DNA of 64,000 nucleotides from NCBI GenBank assembly GCA_009784825.1, contig WQXO01000009.1:1-64000 (forward strand), read 5' to 3'. Within the stretch, counting starts at the first letter, position 1; each line of letters begins with the position of its first letter. The notes under the pieces are model-generated. The model saw only the letters and a list, made by a program, of their open reading frames with translations. It made no database searches and had not been told where the DNA came from. Positions 50,039-57,936 of the stretch are shown piece after piece. This stretch comes from Oscillospiraceae bacterium (GTDB taxonomy: Bacteria; Bacillota; Clostridia; Oscillospirales; Ruminococcaceae). The translations under genes were made by a program, and so were the position numbers.

Positions 50039-50042
50039 AAAA

Positions 50043-50069
50043 TAAAACCTAAAACATTTTTTCTACGTC
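50043..50069 (+). promoter_or_regulatory. candidate ECF-type promoter of the sigma/lectin gene
   Basis: TAAAAC (50043-50048), 17-bp spacer, CGTC (50066-50069): similar to sigma-W/sigma-M type promoters (TGAAAC, 16-17 bp, CGTC). The same AAAAATAAAACCT sequence precedes the next sigma gene at equal distance to a similar -10, suggesting that the factors recognise their own promoters. Confidence 0.55.
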
Positions 50070-50115
50070 TTAATATATAAAGGGGCATTTATTTTTATAT
50101 GTAAGGAGTTACTCT

Positions 50116-51378
50116 ATGACCGGTATTAATTTAACCCAAACAGTGGTGTCTGTTCAAAACGGAAATGAACAGGCTTTCAGAGTACTTTACAATGAATATG
50201 TCAAGCGGACACACTTCCTTGCATTAAAGCTGATGAAAAACAGTCATGATGCTGAGGAAATCACACAGGACGTATTCCAAACAGTCTATATAAAAATCGG
50301 TGAGCTTAAAAACCCCGAGGCGTTTGAGTCATGGCTTAACAGAATAACTACGAATAAATGTACAGATGCACTGAGGAAAACCAACCTGCTGACAGTTTCG
50401 AGTGCTGAAGAAGAAATTGATATTGAGTTTATAGAAGAAACCGACCACAGCCTAATTCCGCACAAGGCACTTGATAATGCTCAAACAGCACGTCTGATTA
50501 TCGAAATAATAGATAAACTGCCGCTTCCTCAGCGTGTATGCGTGTATTACTATTATTATGAGAACTTATCCGTAAAAGAAATATCAGAGCAATTAGCTGT
50601 AAATGAAAACACAGTTAAAACCCGACTTGCGTTAGCACGGGAGAAAATTCGTAAAGAATTAGAGCAGCTCGAAGAGAAAAGCGGAATAAAACTGTATATG
50701 GCTTCCCCGTTAATTCTAATCCCTGCATTTAAACTTGTTGCAAACAATACAGAACCCCCTACTGAAATGCTGAGTACAATTACTGCTGATTTGAGCTTCA
50801 AAGCACCTGCAACGGCATCTGCCGGGTTTCCGATTAAAGCAATTGCAGCAATTACTGCGGGTATTGTTGTTACGGCAGGGGTCACGACAGGTATTATTGT
50901 TTCCAATTTAAGCGGCGGTACACCGGAAAGTACCTCTACTCCGAGAACTACCTCGGAAACATATTCATTCGACACGAGCAAGGCTGTTACCTTTAACGGA
51001 CGTTCATATATGATTTTCGACGGAGTTGCCGAAACATGGGAGGAGGCTAAGTCCTTCTGCGAAGAGGAGGGTGGTTATCTCGCAATAATCAGAACACCTG
51101 AGGAAAATGAATTTTTGTATAACTATATTACATCTAATAATTTAACCTCCGCTTATTTCGGTTTGGCAAGAACAGATGACGGTGATTGGGTTTGGATAAA
51201 TAATCAACCGTTAGAATACAGCAACTGGGCACCGGGAGAGCCAAGCGGCGGGAATGAAAAATACGGAATGTTCTACCGGCAATTCACAGACGGTCAATGG
51301 AACGACGGTGACTTCGGAAGTGAAACATTAAGCGGCGGTGTTGCATTTATTTGTGAATGGGACTATCTTATTAAATAA
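50116..51378 (+). CDS. membrane-anchored ECF sigma factor with extracellular C-type lectin domain
   Basis: 420 aa, start preceded by AAGGAG. Residues 18-90 are sigma region 2 (LALKLMKNSHDAEEITQDVFQTVYIKI, FESWLNRITTNKCTDALRK); 125-183 are region 4 (LPLPQRVCVYYYYYENLSVKEISEQLAVNENTVKTRLALAREKIRKEL). A hydrophobic patch (197-210) and a membrane helix (about 242-264) follow, then a Ser/Thr-rich linker and a C-type lectin-like domain at 290-418 (TWEEAKSFCEEEGGYLA, SNWAPGEPSGG, W395-N-D, FICEW) with Cys315 and Cys413 as the outer disulfide pair. Charge distribution predicts sigma inside and lectin outside. No anti-sigma gene is adjacent. Confidence 0.85.
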   Translation: MTGINLTQTVVSVQNGNEQAFRVLYNEYVKRTHFLALKLMKNSHDAEEITQDVFQTVYIKIGELKNPEAFESWLNRITTNKCTDALRKTNLLTVSSAEEEIDIEFIEETDHSLIPHKALDNAQTARLIIEIIDKLPLPQRVCVYYYYYENLSVKEISEQLAVNENTVKTRLALAREKIRKELEQLEEKSGIKLYMASPLILIPAFKLVANNTEPPTEMLSTITADLSFKAPATASAGFPIKAIAAITAGIVVTAGVTTGIIVSNLSGGTPESTSTPRTTSETYSFDTSKAVTFNGRSYMIFDGVAETWEEAKSFCEEEGGYLAIIRTPEENEFLYNYITSNNLTSAYFGLARTDDGDWVWINNQPLEYSNWAPGEPSGGNEKYGMFYRQFTDGQWNDGDFGSETLSGGVAFICEWDYLIK

Positions 51379-51399
51379 ATTTAAATATTTTTCAAAAAA

Positions 51400-51426
51400 T
51401 AAAACCTGACGGGATTATTATGTGCC
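51400..51426 (+). promoter_or_regulatory. candidate ECF-type promoter of the sigma/LRR gene
   Basis: TAAAAC (51400-51405), 17-bp spacer, TGCC (51423-51426) followed by TTAAT. It aligns with the 50043-50069 element: same AAAAATAAAACCT and same CTTAAT after the -10 region. Confidence 0.5.
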
Positions 51427-51465
51427 TTAATTAATGTAAGGCATTTTATTTTAATGGAGGAAGCT

Positions 51466-53259
51466 ATGGAAAGTAACAGGTTAATATCAACCGTAACATC
51501 CGCACAAAACGGGAACGAAAAAGACATGGAGGCACTCTACCTCGAATTCTCAAAACCCGTTTATTACCTTGCTTTAAAGCTGTTGAAACACAAGGAGGAC
51601 GCCGAGGATTTAACGCAGGAGGTGTTCATTTACGCTTTTCAAAAAATCACCGAGCTGCGTGAACCCAACGCTTTTCCTGCATGGCTTAACAGAATTACGG
51701 CAAGCAGATGCACCAACTTTTTAACAAGGAAGAAACAGCCCGTTTTCAACGATTTAAGCGACATTAGCGACACAGACCTGCAGTTGATTGACTTTATTGA
51801 AGAAACCGACCCGCTGCTTATTCCCGAAAAATCGCTTGACAACGCTGAAACTGCACGTATGATTGTGGAAATCATAGATAATTTACCGCTCCCGCAAAGG
51901 GTTTGCGTGTATTATTATTACTATGAAAACCTGACAATTGCACAGATTGCGGAGAACCTTAACACCAATGATAACACGGTGAAAACCCGCCTTTCATTGG
52001 CACGGGAGAAAATTCGGAAAGAGTTAAAGCAACTCGAAGAAAAAGAGGGAATTAAACTTTATTCTGTTCCTCTAATGCTCACCCCCATTCTTAAAATGTC
52101 CTTACAACATTTTGAAATGCCCGCCGGACTTACACAGGAATTATGGAGCAGCATTGCTGTGAAAGCAAATGCAACTGCCGCTGCTTCATCAACCACATTA
52201 TCGGCGGCGAAAGGAGCAATTATTATGTCAACAAAGGTAAAAATTTTATTAGCAGCAGCAGGGCTTGCAGTCGTGGGGGGAGTTACTGCGGCAATCATCA
52301 TTATCGCAAACCCGTCCGACACAACACAGACAGGCAGTAATACACCGAGAGCAACCACTGAAGGTGCTTATTCCGAACCGGCAAGTACAAATAATGAATA
52401 TCACACACAACAAAACCCCAAACCACCTGTAAACGAAGAACCGTTGAACATGGTTGAGGCGGACTATTCAGGTATGGATATAACCGACCAAATGCTTATT
52501 GATATGGTGGCGAGCGGCGAAATTCCCGCTAATATCACTCATTTGGACTTGCAAAACAATAATATAACAGATATTTCACCGTTGGCAGGTCTAACCGATT
52601 TATGGTATTTAAACATATCAAATAACAATATTATGGGTGATACAGGTTTAACCTTTATTTCTGACTTGACACCATTAAACGATTTGACAAACTTGGGTCA
52701 TTTGCGAGCAACAAATAATGCAATTGTTGACCTTTCACCGTTAGAAAATTTAACAGGATTATCAATTTTGTGGTTATCACATAATAATATAGCAGACATA
52801 TCCCCATTAGCCAAGTTAGTAAATCTGAATATATTGCAAATAGCAGGCAAGTTAGTTCCGGAAAACGAAATCACGGATATTTCTCCATTAGCGGGATTAA
52901 CCGATTTAGAAAACTTAAATCTGTCGCACAATAAAAAGATTTCCGACTATTCATATATAAGCGGATTGACTAATCTGACCCATTTAAACTTGGATTATAA
53001 CGAAATCTCCGACGTAAAGGAATTAAGCACATTAATTAATATAAAAACACTTAGTTTAAACTATAACAATTTAACTGATATTACACCATTGCACAGCTTA
53101 GATAATTTAGATGTGCTTCACGTAATGGTCAATAACATCAGCGATGTTGAGCAGTTTAAGGGATTTGCTCATGTGCGTTATCTGACAATCGGGTTTAATG
53201 AAGAGCTTGATACCGCCGCAGTCAGCGAATTATTACCGGATACACAGGTGGTCAGTTGA
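51466..53259 (+). CDS. membrane-anchored ECF sigma factor with extracellular leucine-rich repeats
   Basis: 597 aa from the ATG at 51466 (TGGAGGAAGCT upstream). Sigma region 2 at about 15-88 and region 4 at about 132-188 closely match the preceding protein, including the LPLPQRVCVYYYYYENL block. A membrane helix lies at about 258-281 (KVKILLAAAGLAVVGG...), then a Thr/Pro/Asn-rich linker and 22-residue leucine-rich repeats at about 355-590 of the internalin-like type (LxxLxxLxLxxNNIxDISPLAGLT). Predicted sigma inside, LRR outside. Ends 10 bp before the convergent sigF stop. A tandem paralogue of the lectin fusion in which only the sensor differs. Confidence 0.87.
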   Translation: MESNRLISTVTSAQNGNEKDMEALYLEFSKPVYYLALKLLKHKEDAEDLTQEVFIYAFQKITELREPNAFPAWLNRITASRCTNFLTRKKQPVFNDLSDISDTDLQLIDFIEETDPLLIPEKSLDNAETARMIVEIIDNLPLPQRVCVYYYYYENLTIAQIAENLNTNDNTVKTRLSLAREKIRKELKQLEEKEGIKLYSVPLMLTPILKMSLQHFEMPAGLTQELWSSIAVKANATAAASSTTLSAAKGAIIMSTKVKILLAAAGLAVVGGVTAAIIIIANPSDTTQTGSNTPRATTEGAYSEPASTNNEYHTQQNPKPPVNEEPLNMVEADYSGMDITDQMLIDMVASGEIPANITHLDLQNNNITDISPLAGLTDLWYLNISNNNIMGDTGLTFISDLTPLNDLTNLGHLRATNNAIVDLSPLENLTGLSILWLSHNNIADISPLAKLVNLNILQIAGKLVPENEITDISPLAGLTDLENLNLSHNKKISDYSYISGLTNLTHLNLDYNEISDVKELSTLINIKTLSLNYNNLTDITPLHSLDNLDVLHVMVNNISDVEQFKGFAHVRYLTIGFNEELDTAAVSELLPDTQVVS

Positions 53260-53268
53260 TTTAACCAA

Positions 53269-53922
53269 TCAATTATCCATAAACTTCCTCAGCGTGTCTA
53301 ATATTCTGCGTTCCCTGCGTGACACCTGCACCTGTGACATTCCGAGAAGCTCGCCCACCTCACCCTGTGTCTTGTTCCCCCAATACCGCATGACGATTAA
53401 CTGCCTGTCACCCGCTTCTAATGAGGACAGGGACTGTTTTAGGGCAATCAACTCCACTAATTTGTTCTGCGGTGCGTCAATGGGAACATCGTATTCGCTC
53501 CCGTCCTCATCGCCTGCGGTAAGCGATACCGGAGGCAACCCCACAGACAATGCTTCACTGACCTCAGCGACACTTATCCCGAGGATTTCACCAATGTCCG
53601 ACAAGCGGGCTTCCCTACCCTCTTTTATCAACTGCTCTTGAACTCTCGTTACTTTTAGCGAGAGTTCTTTTAATCCCCGACTTACTTTAACCGCACCGCC
53701 GTCACGGAATAATCGTTTAATCTCCCCGAGGATTACCGGAACAGCATAAGTCGAGAACATCAGCCCTCGTGTTTCATCGAACCCTTTCGCCGCTTTAACC
53801 AATCCCACGCACCCCGCAGAATACAGTTCTTCGTATTCGATTCCCCGTCCCCGAAAGCGGTTGGCAAGCGAGTGAACCAATCCAAGGTTTTGTTCAACGA
53901 AGTTGTCGTCTAATTTATTCAT
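53269..53922 (-). CDS. sigF: sporulation sigma factor SigF
   Basis: 217 aa. Region 2 LVHSLANRFRGRGIEYEELYSAGCVGLVKAAKGFD, FSTYAVPVILGEIKRLFRD; region 3 KVSRGLKELSLKV; region 4 YWGNKTQGEVGELLGMSQVQVSRRERRILDTLR. Directs forespore transcription after asymmetric division and is held inactive by SpoIIAB. Overlaps spoIIAB by 8 bp. Its identity as SigF rather than SigG rests on the spoIIA operon context. Confidence 0.94.
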   Translation of the reverse strand: MNKLDDNFVEQNLGLVHSLANRFRGRGIEYEELYSAGCVGLVKAAKGFDETRGLMFSTYAVPVILGEIKRLFRDGGAVKVSRGLKELSLKVTRVQEQLIKEGREARLSDIGEILGISVAEVSEALSVGLPPVSLTAGDEDGSEYDVPIDAPQNKLVELIALKQSLSSLEAGDRQLIVMRYWGNKTQGEVGELLGMSQVQVSRRERRILDTLRKFMDN

Positions 53923-54373
53923 TGTCCTCTTTCGTGATAAGGCGTTTGCTCATGATTATCGAAGTTCCGCTACCGGGCTTGCTGTATACCTTAAGCTTAT
54001 CCATGAAGCTCTCCATCACAGCAAACCCAAGCCCCGCCCTTTCTCCTCCCGTACACGTTGTAAACAAAGGCAGCATGGCTTCCTGAATATCGGGAATGCC
54101 GCACCCCTTGTCCTTTATTCGTATGTAGAAGGTGTTGTCGGACATTATGCGGGCGGTTATGTCAATTGTCCCGAATATGTCTCCATAGGCGTGGACTATG
54201 CAGTTTGTGACCGCCTCGGAAACTGCCGCCCTTATATCATTCAGCTCCTCCACGGTCGGGTCAAGCTGTGACGCAAACACGGCAACGGCTGTTCGTGCAA
54301 AGGCTTCGTTTTGTGAACGGCTGGGAATAACCATTCTTATCTGATTTTTTACAATTGCTTTTTCACGTTTCAT
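53915..54373 (-). CDS. spoIIAB: anti-sigma F factor SpoIIAB
   Basis: 152-aa GHKL kinase: NEAFARTAVAVFASQLDPTVEELNDIRAAVSEAVTNCIVHAYG (N box), IRIKDKGCGIPD (G1), GGERAGLGFAVMESFMD (G2). Binds sigma F with ATP and phosphorylates SpoIIAA. Middle gene of the spoIIA operon. Confidence 0.95.
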   Translation of the reverse strand: MKREKAIVKNQIRMVIPSRSQNEAFARTAVAVFASQLDPTVEELNDIRAAVSEAVTNCIVHAYGDIFGTIDITARIMSDNTFYIRIKDKGCGIPDIQEAMLPLFTTCTGGERAGLGFAVMESFMDKLKVYSKPGSGTSIIMSKRLITKEDNE

Positions 54374-54386
54374 TTTTAATTCCTCA

Positions 54387-54686
54387 TTATTTAATTGTTA
54401 AACTTGATAATCCTGCTAATTTAATTATTTTTTCTGCATGTCCGGAAACATTTTTAATGAATATCTGCCCGCCGAACCCCTCAAGCAATCTCATTCTGCC
54501 TAAGATTAAGCCGATTCCGGAGCTGTCCATGAAATTAACCCCTCCGAAATCAAGAATAAGTATTCTCGGGGTTGAATTTTCCAACGCCGCATCAATTTCT
54601 GCACGGATTCCCGCGGCGGAATGGTGGTCAATATCGCCGTATAACCCTGCGGTAACACGTTCACCGGTATTTACAATTTCTACCAT
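54387..54686 (-). CDS. spoIIAA: anti-sigma F factor antagonist SpoIIAA
   Basis: 99-aa STAS protein with the phosphorylated Ser in VNFMDSSGIGLILGR. The dephosphorylated form displaces sigma F from SpoIIAB. GGGGATG ribosome-binding site. First gene of the operon; no confident sigma-H promoter was recognised, and a 12-bp stem-loop lies in the upstream region. Confidence 0.95.
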   Translation of the reverse strand: MVEIVNTGERVTAGLYGDIDHHSAAGIRAEIDAALENSTPRILILDFGGVNFMDSSGIGLILGRMRLLEGFGGQIFIKNVSGHAEKIIKLAGLSSLTIK

Positions 54687-54711
54687 AGCATTACATCCCC
54701 TATATAAAATA

Positions 54712-54742
54712 ATAACCTGTTACACTGATTGTAACAGGTTAT
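54712..54742. other. 12-bp stem-loop upstream of spoIIAA
   Basis: ATAACCTGTTAC / GTAACAGGTTAT with a 7-nt loop, between the divergent spoIIAA and membrane-protein genes. On the minus strand it is followed by TATTTTATAT, terminator-like, and would lie in the spoIIAA leader. A near-identical stem-loop occurs at 56337-56367. Confidence 0.65.
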
Positions 54743-54813
54743 GAATTTGAAATTTGTCGAAATCGGGACGTGTTACACAAATTACAGTAAATGTAAAATT
54801 CACGTAAATTCTA

Positions 54814-54841
54814 TTGACATTTCTATAATCTGCGTTATAAT
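54814..54841 (+). promoter_or_regulatory. sigma-A promoter
   Basis: TTGACA at 54814-54819, 16-bp spacer, TATAAT at 54836-54841, 22 bp before the next start codon. Confidence 0.82.
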
Positions 54842-54863
54842 TATTTACAGTGAGGTGTTCAAT

Positions 54864-55643
54864 ATGGATTTTTCTGTTTTATGGAATCTTTTAGAATCTA
54901 ATTTTTTATATATATTCTTAACTGTGGTTGCTCTTGTAATCGCTGTACCGATTGTAATGAAAACTGTTTCTATGGTGCGTAAAAAGCAAACGCTTTTCGA
55001 TGCCGTCCATGAAGCAATTGACATAGCAAAGGAACGCAAGTCACAGACATTACCAACCTCGGCATTGCATAGCTATGACAATGAAAAAAAGTTTATTGAT
55101 AATACATTCGTCGATTACATTTTTAATAATGGCGAAAAATCCGAAATCCATCGTGACTCCTTTCCCCGTGTTTTAAAAAATGCAAAAAATGAAGCACCGC
55201 TTTTATCAATGCTTTGGATTTTTGTCGCTTTCGTAGTATTCGGTGGGTTTGGTATTATTATGACGGTTTCTGCCGTTATCGCTGAAGGGGATTCATCCGG
55301 CAGACTGATATTTGGATTAGTCGGATTTATGTTTTCGGCTGTGATTATTTTTTCGTTTATTTCCCGAATAAAAAAATTCATTTTATCAAGAAAAAAGTAT
55401 AACCTTTTGAAAAACCACGATTATAAAGCCTATTTACTTCCCGTAACCCGTAAAATGTGTGTTGAACTCACAGGGGAAAGTAACAGCGGATTTTATGATA
55501 ACGGTTATGAATTCTATTTGGAATGCGACGGACTGATACTGCGAACATACGCATACAGCTATGACAGGATTACCGATAAGGCATTGATTGTCTTATATCG
55601 TTTTGAAAACGACTACGCAATCGACGTAATCAGCCCGGAATAA
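54864..55643 (+). CDS. membrane protein, first of a tandem paralogue pair
   Basis: 259 aa from the ATG at 54864 (GAGGTG upstream). Membrane helices at about 14-34 and a pair at about 112-134 and 142-160. A cytoplasmic region between has SYDNEKKFIDNTFVDYIFNNGEKSEIHRDSFPRVL, and the C-terminus ends with LLPVTRKMCVEL...YLECDGLILRTYAYSYDRITDKALIVLYRFENDYAIDVISP. This C-terminal block is nearly repeated in the next gene. Family unknown. Confidence 0.7.
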   Translation: MDFSVLWNLLESNFLYIFLTVVALVIAVPIVMKTVSMVRKKQTLFDAVHEAIDIAKERKSQTLPTSALHSYDNEKKFIDNTFVDYIFNNGEKSEIHRDSFPRVLKNAKNEAPLLSMLWIFVAFVVFGGFGIIMTVSAVIAEGDSSGRLIFGLVGFMFSAVIIFSFISRIKKFILSRKKYNLLKNHDYKAYLLPVTRKMCVELTGESNSGFYDNGYEFYLECDGLILRTYAYSYDRITDKALIVLYRFENDYAIDVISPE

Positions 55644-55666
55644 TTATTTACAGTGAGGTGTTCAAT

Positions 55667-56329
55667 ATGGTAAGTTATAATACATTTAAAGAAAGAATGG
55701 CATTGACACAGGAACGCATGTCACAGGCAGTGCCTCGTTCCGAGGTCATGAATTATGATAATGAAGGACGGTTTATTGAAGATAAATTGGTTGATTATAT
55801 TATCAACAATCACGAAAAATACGAAATCCCTCGTGATTCCCTCCCCCATGTTATAAACTCCACAAAAAGTAAATCACCGTTTTATTTCTTAATTAATATT
55901 TCTATCGTTTCCGCAATGCTTATCGGAATTGGTGTTGCGTTTGTGCTTTTTTCCGTTAGCTTTGTAGGTAATTCAGAAGGCGGGATTATATTAACATTAT
56001 TAGGATTAATGACTGTTGCGGGGGGTATTCTCACGCTCGTATTCCAAATAAAGAAATTCTTATTCAATAAAGAAAAGTATAACATGCTGATGAATAACGA
56101 TTATCAAGCCTATTTACTCCCTGTAACCCGGAAGAAGTGTGTTATAGTTAAGCATCAGACTTCCATAAGACACAGCAATGATTGTGATATAAAATATCAC
56201 TTCTTTTTAGAGTGTGACTGCTTTACATTCCGAACATACGCATACAGCTATGACAGGATTACCGATAAGGCATTGATTGTACTGTTCCGTTTTGGGAATG
56301 ACTATGCAATTGACATAATCAGCCCGTAA
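55667..56329 (+). CDS. membrane protein, second of a tandem paralogue pair
   Basis: 220 aa from the ATG at 55667. Lacks the N-terminal membrane helix of its neighbour but has the same order: YDNEGRFIEDKLVDYIINNHEKYEIPRDSLPHV, two helices (about 78-98 and 106-126), LLPVTRKKC and a C-terminal AYSYDRITDKALIV block identical to the first copy. The 27 bp before both start codons (ATTATTTACAGTGAGGTG...) are identical, so the duplication included the ribosome-binding region. Function unknown. Confidence 0.7.
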   Translation: MVSYNTFKERMALTQERMSQAVPRSEVMNYDNEGRFIEDKLVDYIINNHEKYEIPRDSLPHVINSTKSKSPFYFLINISIVSAMLIGIGVAFVLFSVSFVGNSEGGIILTLLGLMTVAGGILTLVFQIKKFLFNKEKYNMLMNNDYQAYLLPVTRKKCVIVKHQTSIRHSNDCDIKYHFFLECDCFTFRTYAYSYDRITDKALIVLFRFGNDYAIDIISP

Positions 56330-56336
56330 TAGAAAA

Positions 56337-56367
56337 TTAACCCGTTACCATTACAGTAACGGGTTAA
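56337..56367. terminator. 12-bp stem-loop between convergent genes
   Basis: TTAACCCGTTAC / GTAACGGGTTAA with a 7-nt loop, between the paralogue pair and the convergent spoIIQ-like gene. Similar in sequence and geometry to 54712-54742; little T-run, so termination strength is uncertain. Confidence 0.6.
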
Positions 56368-56371
56368 TAAT

Positions 56372-57082
56372 TTATAATCTGTCTTCGATATACTCAATCG
56401 GGCAAACCCATGCATCATTCTTCCTGACTGCGAAGTGTAGGTGCGGAGGGTCGGCACATTCCGCTTCTGCGGTATTGCCTACTAATCCGATTACATCGCC
56501 TGCCATAACCTCTGCACCGACGGAGGTTTTCACCGATTTGTCAAGCCCCATATAGCTGCTTAACACTCCGTTGCCGTGGTCAATCGTAACAGTAATCCCC
56601 CACATCGGGTGTGCGAACACTTCAGAAACAATGCCCTTTTGCATTGCCTTTACCTCTGTTCCTAAGGGGGCACCAATGTCAACACCATCGTGAGTTCGCC
56701 AGACACCTAACGTATTCGACTTAACTAATTCGCCTTTGCTGAACGGATTAGTAATCTCGCCCTCGACAGGCATGAACTTAGGCTCCTGCGGTTTTACAAA
56801 GTTGTTGACCTCCTCAACATCGTCGGCTGCGGGCGGGATTGTTTCAAGCACATACACGCTATCCCCGTCCTGCACATCAATGGGAATCCCGTCAACAGGG
56901 TTCTCGACGGCGGCGGCATCCTCAGTGAAGCTTGAATCGTCTGAAATGTTCAGCTTATCAATCGCACTGTTATAGGCAATATAGGTTGACGCTCCCACTG
57001 CGGAGATGCTTAGAACGAGTGCAACAGCAAATCCTCTCCCTTTAAAAAAGCGTCTTACTCCGCCGAATTTAATTTTTTTCAT
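56372..57082 (-). CDS. spoIIQ: SpoIIQ-like LytM/M23 peptidase-domain protein
   Basis: 236 aa. Basic N-terminus, one membrane helix (about 16-37), acidic linker, and a C-terminal LytM domain with THDGVDIGAPLGTEVKA (H-x3-D zinc ligands), MWGITVTIDHGNGVLSSY and PPHLHFAVRK (HxH). B. subtilis SpoIIQ lacks the first metal His, whereas clostridial SpoIIQ keeps it, as here. In the forespore membrane it pairs with SpoIIIAH to form the engulfment channel. The nearby sigF operon supports the call; a general M23 endopeptidase is the alternative. Confidence 0.8.
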   Translation of the reverse strand: MKKIKFGGVRRFFKGRGFAVALVLSISAVGASTYIAYNSAIDKLNISDDSSFTEDAAAVENPVDGIPIDVQDGDSVYVLETIPPAADDVEEVNNFVKPQEPKFMPVEGEITNPFSKGELVKSNTLGVWRTHDGVDIGAPLGTEVKAMQKGIVSEVFAHPMWGITVTIDHGNGVLSSYMGLDKSVKTSVGAEVMAGDVIGLVGNTAEAECADPPHLHFAVRKNDAWVCPIEYIEDRL

Positions 57083-57202
57083 AATGTTTTTCCTTTCCGT
57101 AAATGAATGTAGTTATGCGGTTATACACGGAAAGTATTAACCTATTATCCCAAAATATACAAATTTTGTTAAAAAAATTTTGTTTGTCGGATAAATCAGC
57201 CC

Positions 57203-57231
57203 TTGCATTTATTAATTTATTATGATATAAT
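57203..57231 (+). promoter_or_regulatory. sigma-A promoter of cheC
   Basis: TTGCAT at 57203-57208, 17-bp spacer, TATAAT at 57226-57231, 35 bp before the start. Confidence 0.75.
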
Positions 57232-57265
57232 GGATTTTGTATTATTAATATAAGGAATTTATACT

Positions 57266-57889
57266 ATGCCGGATAATAACAATATAATGGCTTTTCTTGA
57301 ACGAAACCCCGATTTGTTCAAGGAAATGGGGAATATAGGAATGGGGCATTCCTGCACTGCACTTTCGCAAATGCTGGGTTCTAAGGTCAATCGCTCCATA
57401 CCCGCCGTGTGGACTCTTACTAAAGAGGAAGCGGCAGGGTATTTCGAGTTGTTTGAAGGTGGCTCACTCGGCGTTATGCTTACGCTGTGCCAGGACGTTG
57501 AGGGTGCAATTATACATATCGTCAGCCTGCCGTTCGCTTCAAGGCTGATAAACGTGTTTATTCCGAGTGAAATTAACTCCCTAAACGATATTGACGAGAT
57601 GACCATGTCAATCGTTCAGGAAATGACGAATATAACTACAGCGGCATTTGTAAACTCAATCGCCTCAATGACCGGGTTATTTATTGATATTTCGACACCG
57701 AAGTTCTGCCTTGACCTAAAAACCGAGGCGTTGGCGTTAGCACCGGAAAAGATGATTGTCGTCGAAAATCGTTTTATGGTGGACGCAGGCAGCATTAACA
57801 GTGAGTTAATCTTCATGCCTAATCAGGAGTCGTTAGGCATTATCGCCGAAAAGCTGTGCGAAAAATATAATTTTGAAATCCCCGCATAA
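57266..57889 (+). CDS. cheC: CheC-type CheY-P phosphatase
   Basis: 207 aa with two copies of the CheC phosphatase motif [S/D]-x3-E-x2-N-x22-P: D16-E20-N23 with P46 (LFKEMGNIGMGHSCTALSQML) and S115-E119-N122 (SIVQEMTNITTAAFVNSIA). Dephosphorylates CheY-P and binds CheD in Gram-positive chemotaxis. It stands alone here, away from other che genes. Confidence 0.9.
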   Translation: MPDNNNIMAFLERNPDLFKEMGNIGMGHSCTALSQMLGSKVNRSIPAVWTLTKEEAAGYFELFEGGSLGVMLTLCQDVEGAIIHIVSLPFASRLINVFIPSEINSLNDIDEMTMSIVQEMTNITTAAFVNSIASMTGLFIDISTPKFCLDLKTEALALAPEKMIVVENRFMVDAGSINSELIFMPNQESLGIIAEKLCEKYNFEIPA

Positions 57890-57896
57890 AACAAAT

Positions 57897-57930
57897 AAGG
57901 GTCGCTGTTCACACTGAACAATGACCCTTT
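57897..57930. terminator. bidirectional terminator
   Basis: AAGGGTC...TGTTC / GAACA...TGACCCTT stem (with a small internal bulge) and a 5-nt loop, followed by T residues on either strand. Separates cheC from convergent pyrB. Confidence 0.8.
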
Positions 57931-57936
57931 AATAAT

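Noticed and set aside
56372-57265. Sigma-F promoter for the spoIIQ-like gene
   Set aside because: A GTATA...GGTTAATAC pair is present upstream, but its spacing (about 13 bp) is shorter than expected for sigma F, so it is not annotated.
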